Positions 8,064-18,302 are shown, counted from the first letter of the stretch. The stretch: 64,000 nt of DNA from Sulfomarinibacter sp963733915 (GCA_963733915.1 CAVTEP010000011.1:372001-436000); one strand, 5' to 3'. Numbers and translations: made by a program. The notes: generated by a model from the sequence alone, not told the origin.

Positions 8064-8100
8064 GTTGTCATTTGTCAACTATAAGTTGACAAATGACAAC
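8064..8100. promoter_or_regulatory. higBA operator: perfect 17-bp inverted repeat over the promoter
   Basis: GTTGTCATTTGTCAACT at 8064-8080 is mirrored exactly at 8084-8100 with only ATA between. Read on the minus strand it includes a TTGACA -35 box, with TATACA or TACATT as the -10 box at about 8052-8057, just before the higB GTG. HigA dimers bound here would block the promoter, the known autoregulation of such modules. The strong symmetry also allows a hairpin if transcribed. Confidence 0.85.
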
Positions 8101-8499
8101 ATGATTCGAGGCCGGGCGGGGGTAAACCCCGCCCCCCTACAGTCTTCAGAACTGGAGTTGAGGGCGGGGACAATCCCTATTCTCGCGAAAAAATGCCGCC
8201 CCTCAAAACCGTAGGGGAGGGGTTCATCTCCTCCCTTTGATCTGTCGCTTCCGACTTTTTCAACTCGCGCTCTGTTGCAGAAGGCCCACTCGTTAGATTG
8301 TCATCTGCAAAAACGACGGTATGTAATCGAGCCCCAGTAGGCATCGATTCCTCTGCTACCATGAGCCCGGCTCTCACAGGAGATTCGAGGTATACAAGCG
8401 CTCGATGGCTCCGGTGTGGGTCATTGTGGCGTGATTCCAGCGAACGGCCACCCAAACGGGCCACAAAACGACACCAGATTGCGAATGCGGAGGTTGAGA
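8101..8499. other. Gene-free stretch with G+C-rich palindromes
   Basis: Between the hig operator and the mscS start there is no convincing coding frame. It holds a hairpin GGGCGGGG (8114-8121) / CCCCGCCC (8127-8134) with loop GTAAA. It also has a GAGGGGCGGC-like pair of arms around 8160-8245 (GGGCGGGG, GCCGCCCC, GGGGAGGGG, CTCCTCCC). These look like remnants of a dispersed intergenic repeat. The promoter for 8500 probably lies near its right end; no clear boxes were found. Confidence 0.5.
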
Positions 8500-10194
8500 A
8501 TGACCGCGATCCCGCGAACCGCCCTCGGTCGCCGCCTTGCCTTCATCACGACCGTCATCCTGGGTCTGGCGTCGGTCGCGGTTGCCGAGGTGCCCGCCGA
8601 ACACCCCCTCGAGCCGCCCGACCGATCGAGCCCGCGCGCGACGCTGACCACCTTCCTCGACCTCGATCGACGACGGCGTGGACCCTCTACACGGCAAAGG
8701 ACCCGTCGGTGCGTGAGGTCTTTGCCAGGGCCAGGGGTTGCCTCGACCTCGGCGATATGCCGCCCCTGGTCGTCGAACAGGCGTCAGCGCAGGGCGCGCT
8801 GCTTCTCAAGGAGGTCCTGGACCGGATCGAGTTGCCGCCCATGACCGAAATCCCTGACGCCGAAGAGGCAACCGGGCAGAAAATCACACGGTGGACGATT
8901 CCGCACACCGAAATCACCCTGGTCCAAATGGAAGAAGGTGACCGCGGCAAAGAGTGGCTGTTTTCGAAGGAGACCGTCGCCCGCGCCAACGAGTTCTACG
9001 AAAAGGTCAAAGGCCTTCCGTACCTTCCAGGGCGGCTGGGCGGCCACATCGAGGCGCTGCGATCAGGGACCGACGCCACGCTCATCGGAAGGCTGGTCTC
9101 TTCGATGCCTCCTGTGGTCAGAACAGAGGTCAACGGCATGTTGGCGTGGCAGTGGGTTGTTCTCGGGCTGCTGGTCCTGGTGTTGGCCCTCGCGGCCGCG
9201 GCGGCCGCCTGGCTCGGCCGCCGGTGGGTCTCGAGCCGGCTCCCAGGCGCCCGCCTCGGCGTCTTTCTGTTTCCGCTGATGCTCATCGCGACGCCAGTTC
9301 TACGGTCGATTCATGATCCGCCGCATCTTTCTGCTGCCAGGGGAACCGGCACTGTGGGTCCGGGTGGTTTTTGCGGTGGTGGGGTTTTTCGGCCTTGCCT
9401 GGCTGGTCGCGGTGGTCTTGAACCGAATCGGCGCTTTCATCGTCGATCACGGTTTCCGCGACGCTCGCCCGCTCAAGAAGCAGTTGATCCGGGTCATGTT
9501 CCGGATCGCCACCATCATCATCGTCACCGGCATCGGCGTAGTGGCATTGCAGCGACTCGGTGTCCCGGTCGCTGGTCTCATCGCAGGCCTCGGCGTCGGC
9601 GGTCTCGCCATCGCCCTCGCCGCCCAGAGCACCCTCGAAAACTTCATCGGGGGCATCATCCTCTACGCCGACCAGCCGGTGAAGGTGGGCGACTTCTGCA
9701 AGTTCGGCGAACGCCGCGGCGTGGTCGAGGACGTGGGGCTGCGCTCGGTCAAGATCCGCACTCTCGACCGCACCATCGTCACGGTGCCCAACGCCGATTT
9801 CGCCAAGCTCCAACTCGAGAACCTGGCGGATCGTGATCGCGTGCTGCTGCGCGAGAATCTCCGCCTGCGCTACGAGACCACAAGGGAGCAGATCCAGAGA
9901 GTGATGGCGGAGCTGGAGTCAATGTTGAGGAAGCACGAGCGGATCGCCGAGGATCCGTTGCGGGTACGCTTCAACGGTTTTGGTGAGTACTTTCTGGAGA
10001 TCGAGCTCTATGCCTATGCGATGACCAGCGCCTGGCCCGAATTCCTCGAAATCCGCGAGGACGTTCTGCTCAAGGTGATGGACATCGTCGAACGCTCCGG
10101 CACGCGGCTGGCGCTACCGACCGGGGTTCGCTACTGTCAGGCGGACAGGGGACCTCCGAAGTATCCCTCTGGAGCGATCCCCAGCACGACATGA
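8500..10194 (+). CDS. MscS-family mechanosensitive channel with N-terminal periplasmic domain, frameshifted
   Basis: The start ATG at 8500 has GGAGG six bases upstream and begins a signal peptide. A periplasmic domain follows (CLDLGDMPPLVVEQASAQG, WLFSKETVARANEFYEKV). Then come membrane helices from about 9130, the MscS pore helix LIAGLGVGGLAIALAAQSTLE and the beta domain (VKVGDFCKFGERRGVVEDVG), ending at 10194. The reading frame changes near 8661, near 8684 and near 9300; each step is repaired by dropping one base, giving about 564 codons. No nonsense codon lies inside the repaired frame. Either the assembly has insertion errors or the gene is damaged. The AsmA gene follows 10 bases later. 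Confidence 0.8.
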
Positions 10195-10204
10195 GGGCGG
10201 ATCG

Positions 10205-13200
10205 GTGACGCGACGCCGCATTGTCAAGATCGTGGCCGTCGTGGTCGGCGTACCGACCATCGGGTTGTTGTGCCTCGTCTGCTACCTCCACTTCGCCGAC
10301 CTCAGCGGGTGGCGGGACACCGTGGCCGAAAAGGTTTCGCAGAGTCTCGGCCGAAAGATCAGCATCGCCGGCGTGTTCAAGCTCGAGATCGGTCTCAGGA
10401 CCCGACTGACGGCGAGCAAAATCACCCTGGCCAACCCCGGCTGGAGCAACGACGCGACCATGGCCTCGGTCCGGAGCCTGACCGTTGAGTTGATGCTGCT
10501 GTCACTGGTCTCCGGCCCTCTCACGATCCACGACATCGAAATCGAGGGCGCCCGGGTTTTGCTCGAGCAGGACGCCGACGGCCGGGCCAACTGGGACTTC
10601 GACAGCGGCAGACCCTCGGCCGCATCGAGCGGTCCCGTGGAGCTGGTGCTGCGGCACGTACTCGTGGAGGACCTGCAGCTGAGCTGGCGCGAGCCCTCGC
10701 GCGCCGCACCCCTCGAGGCCGGGATCACACGCTTGGAAACGACCGAGGACCACGCCGGCATGCTCGATCTCGAGCTTGACGGCGGATTCGACGACCAGAA
10801 AGTCGAGCTGTCGGGTCGACTCGGCACGCTTACCGGACTCCTCAACGCCGCCGCCCTCGAGTTCGACCTCACCGGAACACTGGACGGCGTCCGGTTTTCG
10901 AGTAAGGGCGACATCAACGAATTGAAGACGCTCGGCGGCGTCGATGTGACGGCCGACGTTCACGGCGACGATCTCGACGACCTCCGGGGTCTCTTCAACC
11001 TGCCACCCGAGCTCGGCGGTCCGTTCAACCTGTCTGCAGCCGTCTCACCTGCCGCCGCAGGTGCGGACGTTCAGCTCGACGCCGCGGTCGCCGGCATCAA
11101 CGCCACCGTGAACGGCACTGTCGACTCGCTCGTCAAACCGAAGGTCCTCGACGGCACCGTGACGGCGTCGGGGCCGAGCATCCGCACCGTGGGCGCGCTG
11201 ATCGGCGTCACGAATCTCCCCGACGACAGGTTTTCTGTGTCAGGTGGCGTTCGTTGGGAGGGTTTCCCGATCATTTTCAACATGGTGGAGATCACTGTCG
11301 GCGACAACATCCTGTCCGCCGATGGGGTGCTTGGAGCACCGCCTGAGATGATTGGCACCGACCTCACGGTAAAGGGACGCGGCCCGGACCTCTCCGCCAT
11401 CGGCGCACTCGTGGGCGTCGACCTTCCTCGTGAAGACTATTCAGTCACAGGTCGCGCCTTGCGGGTCGAGGGCGGTCTCCGGTTCGAAGGCACGGAGCTT
11501 CGGGTCGGGCGCACGGTCATCACGGTTGACGGCACCGTGGGTGACACGCCGAACCACACCGGCACCACCCTCGGCATCCACGCCGAGGGGCCCGATCTCG
11601 CACTGTTCGACGGGCTCGTCGGAGCGCGGCTGCCCGGCCAGGCATTCGTGATCGACGGCCGGCTGGCCACGAAAGGGTCGGCCCTCACTCTCGACGGCGT
11701 CACCGCCCAGGTCGGCAGCACCCACCTCCAGGTCGACGGAAGACTCAAGCTGGTCAAGCGCCTCGTGGGGACGAGTTTGCGCATCGATGCCGAGGGATCC
11801 GACGCCACCGATCTGAAGATACTCGTAGGACTCAAGGGTCTGCCGGGCGAAGAGTGGACGGCGCGGGGCGGGGTGACCATCATCGACAAGGGCCTCCTGC
11901 TCGACGGGGCATCGGTCAGCGTCGGCAGCCTCCGGGCGGACGGGAACGGCCGGCTGTCGACGACAAAGGGTCTTGTCGGTACCGACCTCCAGCTCCACGC
12001 CGAGGACCCGGACCTGTCGCACGCGATGCCCATCTTCGGAGTGCACGGATTCCCGGAAGTGCCGGTTCGCGCCGACGGCAGGCTGCGGGTGGAAGAGTCG
12101 GGCATCCGCCTCGACGGCGCGACGGCTACGACCGGGGACATCGAGGTGGCGGTGGACGGCCTGATCGGCAAGCCGGATCTGGAAGGCACCAACGGTCACG
12201 TCTCGGTTCACGGGCCGCGGTTGTCATCCCTTGCACCGTACTTCCGGCTCGAAGGGCTGCCGCCGGCGCCCTTTTCCGTCGCTGGCGACGTCCGGGTCGA
12301 TCAGGGCGCCTGTGTGCTCGAGGGCCTCGTCGCCGAGGTCGAAGACAACCGCTTCGTGGTCGACGGCACGGTGATGCCGGTCTCGGACCTGGTGGGCACC
12401 GACCTCCGGATCGAGGTGACGGCCCCCGATCTTCAGAATGCCGGCCGACTGATCTCCGGTTTCACCGATCTGCCCGATCTCCCGCCCGAACCGTTGGCGC
12501 TGGCGACCCACCTGCGCGTCGACGACGCGGGGTACGAGATCGACGAACTTCGCGCCACCCTCGACAAGGCGGTGGCGACAGTGGACGGGCGAATAGGCGC
12601 TGCGTCGGGCCTCGCGGGCACGAACCTCAGAGTCACGGCCGACGGTCCGAATGCCTCCTTGTTTTCGGCCCTGACCGGCGTGACGGTCCCGGTTGCGCCG
12701 TTTAAGGTCAAAGGCCGCATCGAGCGCACCGAGGACCTCGTCGTTTTCGACCACGTCGCGGTTCGGCTCGGCGGACATGCGGTTGACCTTCACGGCAGCC
12801 TCGGTGAGAAGCCGCATTTGATCGGCACCGACCTCGATCTCCACGTATCCGGGCCTGGCACCGGTTTGATTGGAGATCTCACGGGTTTCGACAAGTTGCC
12901 GGACAGGCCCTTTTCAATCCGAGGCAACTTCCGCGGAACGCCCGAGCGGTTCACGGCCGGCGACCTCGAGATCACCCTCGGCGAATCCGACCTCAAAGGC
13001 GCTGTCGAGGTGGACATCCGGGACAAACCGAGGGTCACCGCCAACCTCTCGTCAGGCCATCTCGAGCTCGGAGAGCCGGGACCTCGCTCGTCCGGCAAGG
13101 AAGACCAAACCCCGGCCCCGCGACCCGCGCCCGGCAATTCGAAGGGCGGTTTGGTGTTCTCCGAAGAGCCATTCGATTTCAGCTGGCTGCAGCGCATTGA

Positions 13201-14047
13201 CGCCGACGTCGACGTCTCGGTCAAAACCCTCCAGATGCCGCTCGCCAAATTTCATGATGTCCGGTTGAACACGCAGTTGGTCGATGGTCGCCTCGATGTA
13301 CCCCGTTTCGCCATGGCCGGTACGCGCGGTGGCAGCGGGTCGGGTTCTCTGGTGCTTGAACCGGTTGCCGACGGCTATCGTGCCGGCCTGTCGTTGGAAC
13401 TCAACGCTGTCCAGTTTTCCCTGCCGGATGAGGACGCCCCCGGCTCGGCCACCGAGCCGGCCCTCGATATCGAAATGCGATTGCAGGCGCAGGGGAAAAG
13501 CCCGCACGAGCTCGCGAGCACCAGCAGCGGAACGATCCAGGTCGTTGCCAGCCGGGGCGTGATGGACAACCGGCTTGCCGACCTCATCTCGGCCGACATC
13601 CTGCTGACCCTGCTCAATGCCTTCAATCCCTTTGCCAAGCAAGACGTGGCGACCGAGCTCGACTGCGCCGTCGTCCACTTGAGCATCGATCAGGGCGTCG
13701 CAACCATGAAACCGATGGTGCTGCAGAGCAACAAGATGACCATGCTCGGGAGCGGCCGCATCGATTTCGGGACCGAAAAGTTGAATCTCGATTGGGTCAC
13801 CAAACCGCGCAAGGGCATCGGCCTCTCGGCAAGTATGATCACCAATCCGTATATCAAGCTCGGCGGCACCCTTTCCAAACCGGTGATCGAGCTCAAACCG
13901 ATGCACGCCATCGCCTCGACCGGTGCCGCAGTGGCGACCCTCGGCATCTCCTGGGTGGCCAAGGGCATGCTCGACCGCGCCACGGCCGAGAAGAAGGTCT
14001 GCAAACAGGCGCTCGAGGAGATCGCCAAGACGGGCAAGGGGAATTGA
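10205..14047 (+). CDS. Giant AsmA-family protein
   Basis: A 1280-residue inner-membrane-anchored periplasmic protein of the AsmA/TamB-like group, thought to form a groove that carries phospholipid to the outer membrane. A single membrane helix spans residues about 8-27 (IVKIVAVVVGVPTIGLLCLV). It is followed by the AsmA N-domain (FADLSGWRDTVAEKVSQSLGRKISI) and roughly ten repeats with the theme TDLxxxxxGPDL...GLP...FxxxGxLR...LDGxxxxVG. The C-terminal AsmA block (TSSGTIQVVASRGVMDNRLADLIS ... DLDWVTKPRKGIG) is intact. GTG start at 10205 follows GAGGG. The distance to mscS suggests one envelope-related operon. Confidence 0.88.
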   Translation: MTRRRIVKIVAVVVGVPTIGLLCLVCYLHFADLSGWRDTVAEKVSQSLGRKISIAGVFKLEIGLRTRLTASKITLANPGWSNDATMASVRSLTVELMLLSLVSGPLTIHDIEIEGARVLLEQDADGRANWDFDSGRPSAASSGPVELVLRHVLVEDLQLSWREPSRAAPLEAGITRLETTEDHAGMLDLELDGGFDDQKVELSGRLGTLTGLLNAAALEFDLTGTLDGVRFSSKGDINELKTLGGVDVTADVHGDDLDDLRGLFNLPPELGGPFNLSAAVSPAAAGADVQLDAAVAGINATVNGTVDSLVKPKVLDGTVTASGPSIRTVGALIGVTNLPDDRFSVSGGVRWEGFPIIFNMVEITVGDNILSADGVLGAPPEMIGTDLTVKGRGPDLSAIGALVGVDLPREDYSVTGRALRVEGGLRFEGTELRVGRTVITVDGTVGDTPNHTGTTLGIHAEGPDLALFDGLVGARLPGQAFVIDGRLATKGSALTLDGVTAQVGSTHLQVDGRLKLVKRLVGTSLRIDAEGSDATDLKILVGLKGLPGEEWTARGGVTIIDKGLLLDGASVSVGSLRADGNGRLSTTKGLVGTDLQLHAEDPDLSHAMPIFGVHGFPEVPVRADGRLRVEESGIRLDGATATTGDIEVAVDGLIGKPDLEGTNGHVSVHGPRLSSLAPYFRLEGLPPAPFSVAGDVRVDQGACVLEGLVAEVEDNRFVVDGTVMPVSDLVGTDLRIEVTAPDLQNAGRLISGFTDLPDLPPEPLALATHLRVDDAGYEIDELRATLDKAVATVDGRIGAASGLAGTNLRVTADGPNASLFSALTGVTVPVAPFKVKGRIERTEDLVVFDHVAVRLGGHAVDLHGSLGEKPHLIGTDLDLHVSGPGTGLIGDLTGFDKLPDRPFSIRGNFRGTPERFTAGDLEITLGESDLKGAVEVDIRDKPRVTANLSSGHLELGEPGPRSSGKEDQTPAPRPAPGNSKGGLVFSEEPFDFSWLQRIDADVDVSVKTLQMPLAKFHDVRLNTQLVDGRLDVPRFAMAGTRGGSGSGSLVLEPVADGYRAGLSLELNAVQFSLPDEDAPGSATEPALDIEMRLQAQGKSPHELASTSSGTIQVVASRGVMDNRLADLISADILLTLLNAFNPFAKQDVATELDCAVVHLSIDQGVATMKPMVLQSNKMTMLGSGRIDFGTEKLNLDWVTKPRKGIGLSASMITNPYIKLGGTLSKPVIELKPMHAIASTGAAVATLGISWVAKGMLDRATAEKKVCKQALEEIAKTGKGN

Positions 14048-14423
14048 GCAGGGAAGGTCTGCGGGTTAACGATGTCGCATCCGGAATGAAGCGAGGTCGA
14101 TATCGAGGCAATGAGTTCGCAGGGCCGGCGACAGCAGCAGTCACCAGGGTCCGCAACAGGTTTCAGCAACCGCGTCTGATCACTGGTACTGGCAGTGGCC
14201 GACTCGGCACGCGAGACGCGCGCCCCACAAAACCGATCTCGGAGCGTTTGTGGGGCAGCCGTCCCGGCTGCCGTCGCCGGCGCTGGTCGCTATACTCCTG
14301 ATTTCGCACCCGGGCGTTGCCCGTCTCATCGAATTCCGGATGAACCAGACAAAAGGCCCGGAAAATAAGCCGCAGTCCGGCCCCACGGGGGACCGGACAG
14401 CGGACTCGATGTTCACACGAGAG
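14048..14423. other. Convergent gap with two palindromic elements
   Basis: Between the AsmA and sulfatase stops lie two structures. At 14222-14272 an inverted pair GCCCCACAAA / TTTGTGGGGC encloses a spacer and is followed by hairpin GGCAGCCG / CGGCTGCC with loop TCC (14254-14272), like the element at 4110-4151. At 14371-14400 CGCAGTCCGG and CCGGACAGCG pair with one mismatch, with CCCC and GGGG inside. Either could end transcription, but neither has a T tract. No coding frame is credible here. Confidence 0.6.
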
Positions 14424-16943
14424 TCACTCGCTCGATTTGTTGTTGCGCTGGGCCGCCTCGAGCTTCGCGATGTCCGCGGGCGACAACTCCGGCCGGTCCA
14501 CCTTGAGGGTCAGCTTGTCGAGCTTGGCGGTCAGGGCGAACGGCGGTTTGTAGTCGGCATCGTTGACGCCGGTCAGCGTGTCGGAACCGATGTCGAAGCT
14601 CTCGTCCCACTGCAGGATCATGGGAATCGTTTTCGCCATTTTCTTGGTGTCGACGACCTTGCCGTCCACTTTGAGGGTGCCGGTGCCGGGCTGGGCGAGA
14701 CCGCTCATGTTGTTGTATTTGAGGGTGCCGACGCCGAGACCTTCATACTCGAAGTCGAACTCGACGGTGTGCTTGCCGGGCGACAGCGCCGGTCCTTCCC
14801 ACTTGATCCGCTCGAGATCAATCAGGTTCCACAGGAAGACGGGCTTGCTGTCGAGCAGGTAGAACCCGTAACCGCAGAACCGCCCACCCGAGGTCAGGAT
14901 CATGCCCTCGGCACCGTCTTCGGGAACCGTGATGTCTGCGGTGATGGTGTAGGAAGTGTTGAGCAGCAACGGCGAGTCGCCCTGCGGCAGACCGACCATC
15001 GGGTGGGTGTAGACGAACTCGGTGCGGCCGGCGGTGATGTTCGGGCGCGGAGCGATGATGCGCGCCGCGACCGAAGCGTCCAGGGGCAACACCTGGTACT
15101 TCTTGGCCTCCTCGAGAAACATCTTCCGCATCTCTTTGACCTTGTCCGGATACTGTGCGGCGATGTCTTCCGCCTGGTTCCAACTGGAGCTCAGATCGTA
15201 GAGCTGGAAGACCTGGTTGTTGAGCGGGTCGGTGTTGGCCTCGCCGAAGGCCACCCACGGCGCGCGGTTGACCTTGGTGCTGAGAAGCCAGCCCTCGTGA
15301 TAGAGGGCGTACTGGCCCATCATCTCGAAGTACTGGGTGGTGTGGCGCGTCGGGGTCTCGGCGTTGGCCGCGTCGAAGGTGTAGGCAAAGCTCGTTCCCT
15401 CGATCGGTTCCTGCTTGATGCCGTCGACGTACTCGGGGGCCGGGATTCCGGCGACCTCGAGAATGGTCGGCACGACGTCGATCACGTGAATGAACTGCTC
15501 GCGCAGACCGCCCTTGTCCTTGATCATCTTCGGCCACGAGACCACCATGTTCTGGTTGATGCCGCCGAGCCGGGAGGCGTTCTGCTTGAACCAGTCGAAC
15601 GGCGTGTCGAAGGCCCACGACCAACCCGCCGACATGTGGTTGTAGGTCTGCTCGGTGCCCCACACGTCGTACCACTTCATCTGCACGTCGACCGGCATCT
15701 CGTTGACGCCGTTGAAGAACGCGACCTCGTTGGGGGTGCCGAGCGGGCCGCCCTCGGCGCTGGTGCCGTTGTCGCCGTTGATGTAGATGACGAGGGTGTT
15801 GTCGAGCCTGCCGGCGGCGTCGAAAGCGTCGATGACGCGACCGATCTCGTGGTCGCTGTAGGCGGCGTAGGCGGCAAAGATCTCGACCTGTCTGATGAAG
15901 AGCTTCTTCTCCTCGGCGGTCAGCTTGTCCCACGGTTTGAGGACGTCGTCCGGCCAGGGCGTGAGCTTGGAATCAGCCGGAATCACCCCAAGCTTCTTCT
16001 GGTTTTCGAAGATCTGCTCGCGGAGCTTGTTGTATCCCTCGTCGAAGAGGTGCATGGCGCTGATCTTGTCGACCCATTCCTTGGTCGGGTGGTGCGGTGC
16101 GTGGGTGGCGCCGGGTGCATACTTGATGAAGATCGGCTTCGAGGGGTCAGTCTGATGAATGCGGCTGATGTAGTCAATCGCATCGTCGGCCATCCCGGTG
16201 ACCAGGTTCCACTCCGGGTCTCCCGCAAAGGGGTAGATCTGGGTTGTGTTACGGAAGAGGTTCGGCTGCCACTGGTTGGCGTCGCCGCCGACAAAGCCGT
16301 AGAAGTACTCAAAACCAAGACCGGTCGGCCATTTGTCAAACGGACCGACCTGGCTGGCGGCGAAGGCCGGGGTGTTGTGGTCCTTGCCGAACCAGGCGGT
16401 GGAGTAGCCATTGTCGAGCAGGATCCGCCCGATGGTGGCCTTGTCCTCGGGGATGATGCTGTTGTAGCCGGGGAAACCTGTGGACTGCTCGGAGATCACG
16501 CCGAAGCCCACCGAGTGGTGGTTGCGTCCGGTGATCAGCGCGGCGCGGGTCGGCGAACAGAGCGCCGTGGAAAACACCCGGTTGTAGCGCAGGCCCTCGC
16601 TCGCGAGGCGGTCCATGACCGGCGTCGGAATGACGCCGCCAAAGGTCGAAGGCACGCCGAAGCCGGCATCATCCGTGATGATGAGCAGGACGTTGGGCGC
16701 CTCCTTGGGCGGCACGATGCGCGGCGCCCACCACGGGGTCGACTGCAGCGCGTCGTCCTTGATCACGCCGCCGAACGGCGGCTGGGGAGCGGGCAATTGT
16801 TTGCCGCTGATGGTGGTGGTGGCCGACGGCGAGCCGACCTTGCCTTCGGTCTGCTGTGCGGCGGACGGCAACGCGATGGCCAGGGCCAACACAAACACGA
16901 GCCCGGCCAAGACCAACGTCGTTCTACGCAGATTCCTGTTCAT
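14424..16943 (-). CDS. Secreted arylsulfatase, type I (formylglycine)
   Basis: An 839-residue sulfatase. The ATG at 16943 has AAGGAGG seven bases upstream, and residues 1-29 are a signal peptide. The alkaline-phosphatase-like core starts NVLLIITDDAGFG, where the two Asp bind calcium. Cys129 in CSPTRAALITGR is the residue expected to be oxidised to formylglycine. KYAPGATHAPHHPTKEW and INGDNGTSAEGG supply further active-site residues. A C-terminal region of about 200 residues (TADITVPEDGAEGMILTSGGRFCGYGFYLLD) resembles the extension of large PF00884 arylsulfatases. It is probably periplasmic or exported. Substrate is unknown; no carbohydrate-active gene is adjacent. Confidence 0.92.
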   Translation of the reverse strand: MNRNLRRTTLVLAGLVFVLALAIALPSAAQQTEGKVGSPSATTTISGKQLPAPQPPFGGVIKDDALQSTPWWAPRIVPPKEAPNVLLIITDDAGFGVPSTFGGVIPTPVMDRLASEGLRYNRVFSTALCSPTRAALITGRNHHSVGFGVISEQSTGFPGYNSIIPEDKATIGRILLDNGYSTAWFGKDHNTPAFAASQVGPFDKWPTGLGFEYFYGFVGGDANQWQPNLFRNTTQIYPFAGDPEWNLVTGMADDAIDYISRIHQTDPSKPIFIKYAPGATHAPHHPTKEWVDKISAMHLFDEGYNKLREQIFENQKKLGVIPADSKLTPWPDDVLKPWDKLTAEEKKLFIRQVEIFAAYAAYSDHEIGRVIDAFDAAGRLDNTLVIYINGDNGTSAEGGPLGTPNEVAFFNGVNEMPVDVQMKWYDVWGTEQTYNHMSAGWSWAFDTPFDWFKQNASRLGGINQNMVVSWPKMIKDKGGLREQFIHVIDVVPTILEVAGIPAPEYVDGIKQEPIEGTSFAYTFDAANAETPTRHTTQYFEMMGQYALYHEGWLLSTKVNRAPWVAFGEANTDPLNNQVFQLYDLSSSWNQAEDIAAQYPDKVKEMRKMFLEEAKKYQVLPLDASVAARIIAPRPNITAGRTEFVYTHPMVGLPQGDSPLLLNTSYTITADITVPEDGAEGMILTSGGRFCGYGFYLLDSKPVFLWNLIDLERIKWEGPALSPGKHTVEFDFEYEGLGVGTLKYNNMSGLAQPGTGTLKVDGKVVDTKKMAKTIPMILQWDESFDIGSDTLTGVNDADYKPPFALTAKLDKLTLKVDRPELSPADIAKLEAAQRNNKSSE

Positions 16944-16984
16944 GACCATACCTCCTTGATCCGCAATCGGGGGTTTCCCCGGGT

Positions 16985-17534
16985 TCAGTACTTCACCATG
17001 TATTCGGAGGCCTCGAGACACACGCTGAAGGCCTTCTTGAAGTTATCGATCTGCTCGGCGGTGGCCTGCTGCGCCTGCTGGCCCTGCTGCGTCGCCTGTT
17101 GGGTGGCCTGAGCCCTGGCCTGCCGGCCCGCGCTCCGGCCAACGACGAGCCCGGCAGCCGCCCCGTAGGCGGCGCCCTTGCCGGTGTCGCCGGCGATCGC
17201 ACCGATCAACGCACCGCCTGCAGCCCCGCGGACGGCGCCCTGGGCGCCGGCGCCGGTTCCGACCTGTTGGGCCTGCTGCTGCGCCTGCTGGGTCTGTTGC
17301 TGTTGCTGCTGGGCCTGCTTCTTGCAGGGCAAAGGGATCGCTGCCGGTGTTCTGGACCGCCCAGTTGTAGCAGGCGCCCTCGTCGATCGACTGTTGCTCG
17401 GCGCTCTGCCCCGCGGTCGGGAAGACGTAGACGTTGAGCGTGGATGAGAGGCTCTTCTGCGCCGACGCCTGCGCCAGGGCGGTGCCCGCACATACCGCCA
17501 GCGCGGCGATGGTAACGATGATCTCTTTTTTCAT
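16985..17534 (-). CDS. Exported glycine-zipper protein, frameshifted
   Basis: Starts MKKEIIVTIAALAVCAGTALAQ (signal peptide) with GGAGG upstream of the ATG at 17534. The mature part has a Cys-containing segment (DEGACYNWAVQNTGSDPFAL), then a Gln-rich run, and then the glycine zipper GGALIGAIAGDTGKGAAYGAAAG, ending in a helix with a second Cys. The frame changes near 17323: the N-terminal half and the Q-rich half are in different frames, and removing one base (giving about LQKQAQQQQ) joins them into some 183 codons. Glycine-zipper proteins of this kind are found in the cell envelope; function unknown. Confidence 0.8.
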
Positions 17535-17548
17535 GACACTGCCTCCAT

Positions 17549-17986
17549 TCACTTACTGCCGGAGCCCGCGGCCGTTGCCATCGGGGTGCAGGCGCCGAAG
17601 ACGATCACTGCTTCTCCCCTGGTTGCGATGGCGACCGTCAACTGGCCGGTCTCCTGGATGATCACGAACGTGAAGCCCCTCCCGTTCTCGAAGCCCTGGA
17701 GGGAGATCGCGCCGTTTTCACTTTCGAGGTACTCGATCGGCGTCGTCCGATTGGCGCCGCTCGCCGCGGTGGTGCTGAGCATTTTCGACTCGAGGTCGAC
17801 CTCGATGAACTGCGGAATGTTGAGGTTCCACGGCAGGTCGATCCCGCAGTCGCCGCCGACGAAGCACTCGGTGGCCTGGACCGCCGAGCACAGGAAACGG
17901 GTCGACCCGGTGAGGTCGTCGGCGTGAACCGCCGGCGCTGAGAAAGTGAGGATCAGGGCGAACGCTGTTCCCAATAATCTCCACAT
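17549..17986 (-). CDS. Small exported protein of unknown function
   Basis: A 145-residue protein. The ATG at 17986 follows AAAGGA and opens a signal peptide ending FSAPAVHADD. The mature part contains three Cys near its start (RFLCSAVQATECFVGGDCG) and one near the end (FGACTPMAT), and a central beta-rich segment (IPQFIEVDLESKML). It lies 15 bases upstream of the glycine-zipper gene on the same strand, so they are probably co-transcribed and both envelope-located. No family was recognised. In-frame sequence upstream of 17986 is Arg-rich and lacks a plausible start. Confidence 0.7.
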   Translation of the reverse strand: MWRLLGTAFALILTFSAPAVHADDLTGSTRFLCSAVQATECFVGGDCGIDLPWNLNIPQFIEVDLESKMLSTTAASGANRTTPIEYLESENGAISLQGFENGRGFTFVIIQETGQLTVAIATRGEAVIVFGACTPMATAAGSGSK

Positions 17987-18302
17987 CGTCACGTCCTTTC
18001 GACGTGTCGACGGCGTCGTCCGCCGCCGACGTTCATGGCACCGTCGCCCGGCGCCGGGCTGGTGTGTGGTCGGGCGAGGCAGCATCGTATCACTCCCCTG
18101 CGCCCCCCTGATACTGTACGAGCGCGCCTCTCTCCTGCCCGCGTCGGCCGTTTCCGACCAGCTCCCTCCACCGAGGTCACGGCGCGGGTGTCGTCGCGGT
18201 CCCGCAGGAGGCGGGTGGCGTTGCAGCCGGGCTCGGACCGGACCGATTCGACGAACGACGTCAATGCCTGCGTTCCCTGGTCCGGTCCACCGGGTGCGAG
18301 CC
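17987..18302. other. Gene-free stretch, nothing recognised
   Basis: All six frames give only Arg/Pro-rich translations typical of G+C-rich noncoding DNA. It should contain the promoter of the gene starting at 17986, but no clear boxes, hairpins with T tracts or repeats were seen. Confidence 0.4.

Noticed and set aside
7396..8214. A 272-codon frame on the plus strand across higBA
   Set aside because: HigA and HigB are clear on the minus strand and the operator lies where the frame would be coding.
14250..17111. A 953-codon open frame on the plus strand opposite the sulfatase gene
   Set aside because: It is the mirror of a real gene in G+C-rich DNA. It has no family features, while the minus strand shows a complete sulfatase with signal peptide and ribosome-binding site.
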